Assembly (NCBI RefSeq): GCF_009696465.1
Contig: NZ_VULX01000003.1
Coordinates: 1 to 64,000 of the forward strand
DNA length: 64,000 bases
Direction of reading: 5' to 3'
DNA from: Inconstantimicrobium porci
GTDB lineage: Bacteria; Bacillota; Clostridia; Clostridiales; Clostridiaceae
The notes below the pieces were generated by a model. The model saw only the letters and a list, made by a program, of their open reading frames with translations. It was not told the origin of the DNA and did no database searches. The translations under genes and the position numbers were made by a program. Below are positions 63,261 to 64,000 of the stretch, piece after piece (within the stretch, counting starts at the first letter, position 1; each line of letters opens with the position of its first letter).

Positions 63261-64000
63261 ATGAAACCAAAACTATTACAAATTATTAAACATAGGGATC
63301 AGGAACTTAAAAATGGACAAATCTTTAAAGATGTTATTGCAGGGATAATTGTTGCTATTATAGCACTACCATTATCAATTGCTCTTGCAATATCATCTGG
63401 TGTAGCTCCTGAGAAGGGACTTATTACAGCTATAATAGCAGGCTTCTTTATATCATTTCTTGGGGGAAGCAGAGTACAAATTGGTGGACCTACAGCTGCT
63501 TTTGTAGTGATTATATTTGGTATAATACAAAAGCATGGTTTGGACGGACTTATTATGGCAACAATTATGGCAGGTATTTTACTTGTTATATTTGGTATCT
63601 GTAAGTTTGGCTCATTAATAAAATACATACCATACCCAATAACAGTTGGATTTACAACAGGTATAGCGATAACTTTATTTACAACACAGGTTAAGGATTT
63701 TTTAGGACTTCAGATTGATAAAGTACCTTCAGAGTTCCTACCTAAATGGGCATCTTATTTTGCTCATCTTAATACAATAAACTATATGGCATTTTTACTC
63801 GGTGCAATTGCACTTATAATAATGATCGTATGGCCTAAAATTAATAAAATGATTCCAGGATCGTTAGTTGCATTGATAGTTATAACATTAGCTGCTTATT
63901 TATTTAAGCTTAATGTTCCTACAATTGGAAGTACATTTGGAGAAATATCTTCAAAAATATCAGGAATAACAGTGCCTAAAGTTGACCTAGAAACAGTTAT
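63261..64000 (+). CDS. SulP family anion permease, 5' part (runs off the window)
   Basis: The frame is open from the ATG at 63261 to the window end (246 codons). It shows the SulP opening: KDVIAGIIVAIIALPLSIALAISSG, here in pieces LPLSIALAI and GLITAIIAGF, then GGSRVQIGGPTAAFVV with the conserved anion-site region, and several helices. It would transport sulfate or bicarbonate. AAAGGGG precedes the ATG. Whether it has a C-terminal STAS domain cannot be seen. Confidence 0.9.
   Translation, partial: MKPKLLQIIKHRDQELKNGQIFKDVIAGIIVAIIALPLSIALAISSGVAPEKGLITAIIAGFFISFLGGSRVQIGGPTAAFVVIIFGIIQKHGLDGLIMATIMAGILLVIFGICKFGSLIKYIPYPITVGFTTGIAITLFTTQVKDFLGLQIDKVPSEFLPKWASYFAHLNTINYMAFLLGAIALIIMIVWPKINKMIPGSLVALIVITLAAYLFKLNVPTIGSTFGEISSKISGITVPKVDLETV

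Overview
The window is AT-rich, uses AGGAGG-type ribosome binding sites and has many TTG or GTG starts. With SAM-I and preQ1-I riboswitches, a PspA operon, an M4 protease and ABC-2/ECF transporters, this points to a Clostridium-like Firmicute. No phage, plasmid or CRISPR locus is visible. Mobile DNA is limited to one IS with a frameshifted transposase and some small intergenic repeats. All functions are read from motifs and family knowledge; no search was run.

Layout. 1-1 kb: ahpC and the initiator tRNA. 1.4-3.7 kb: a decaying IS next to a YibE/F gene that lacks its 5' part. 3.8-10.9 kb: preQ1-controlled queT, then small enzymes and regulators (HxlR, isochorismatase-like hydrolase, a NUDIX-phosphotransferase fusion, GNAT, YhhN, MazG-like, DUF2809, zinc ribbon, patatin). 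10.9-13.5 kb: a secreted M4 protease with a shortened propeptide beside a stand-alone propeptide protein. 13.7-19.3 kb: ABC-2 exporter, MFS and EamA transporters. 19.3-25.9 kb: a NarL-type two-component system, DEAD-box helicase, a PspA operon and an S1-domain protein. 26-29.9 kb: a SAM-riboswitch-controlled ECF transporter flanked by two copies of an unrecognised 92-nt RNA-like element. 29.9-37.2 kb: LysR divergent from a heterodimeric ABC exporter, a split permease, a pentapeptide protein and a DUF1189 protein. 37.2-39.4 kb: a SAM-riboswitch-controlled peptide-binding lipoprotein. 39.5-44.1 kb: a regulator/kinase/GT2/PMT cassette broken by two or three frameshifts and several fusions or deletions. 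44.4-54 kb: HAD phosphatase, a 1645-residue surface amylopullulanase-like enzyme, an LtaS-like enzyme, a rhodanese and an intact GT2. 54-61.3 kb: an eight-gene aromatic amino acid operon. 61.4 kb to the end: an ABC-F protein with a structured leader, and the start of a SulP permease.

How parts work together. The aro operon (aroF-aroB-aroC-pheA-aroE-aroK-aroQ-tyrA) encodes the shikimate pathway to chorismate and on to Phe and Tyr precursors, but has no aroA. It is preceded by a 44-codon leader peptide with 17 aromatic residues. An intrinsic terminator follows, and its 5' arm can pair with the end of the leader ORF, which is the architecture of ribosome-mediated attenuation. Two SAM-I riboswitches place an ECF transporter and an orphan peptide-binding protein under methionine/SAM control.

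The most novel signals are the aromatic leader attenuator, the twin 92-nt elements around the ECF operon, and the M4 protease that lacks about 85 propeptide residues retained by its neighbour.
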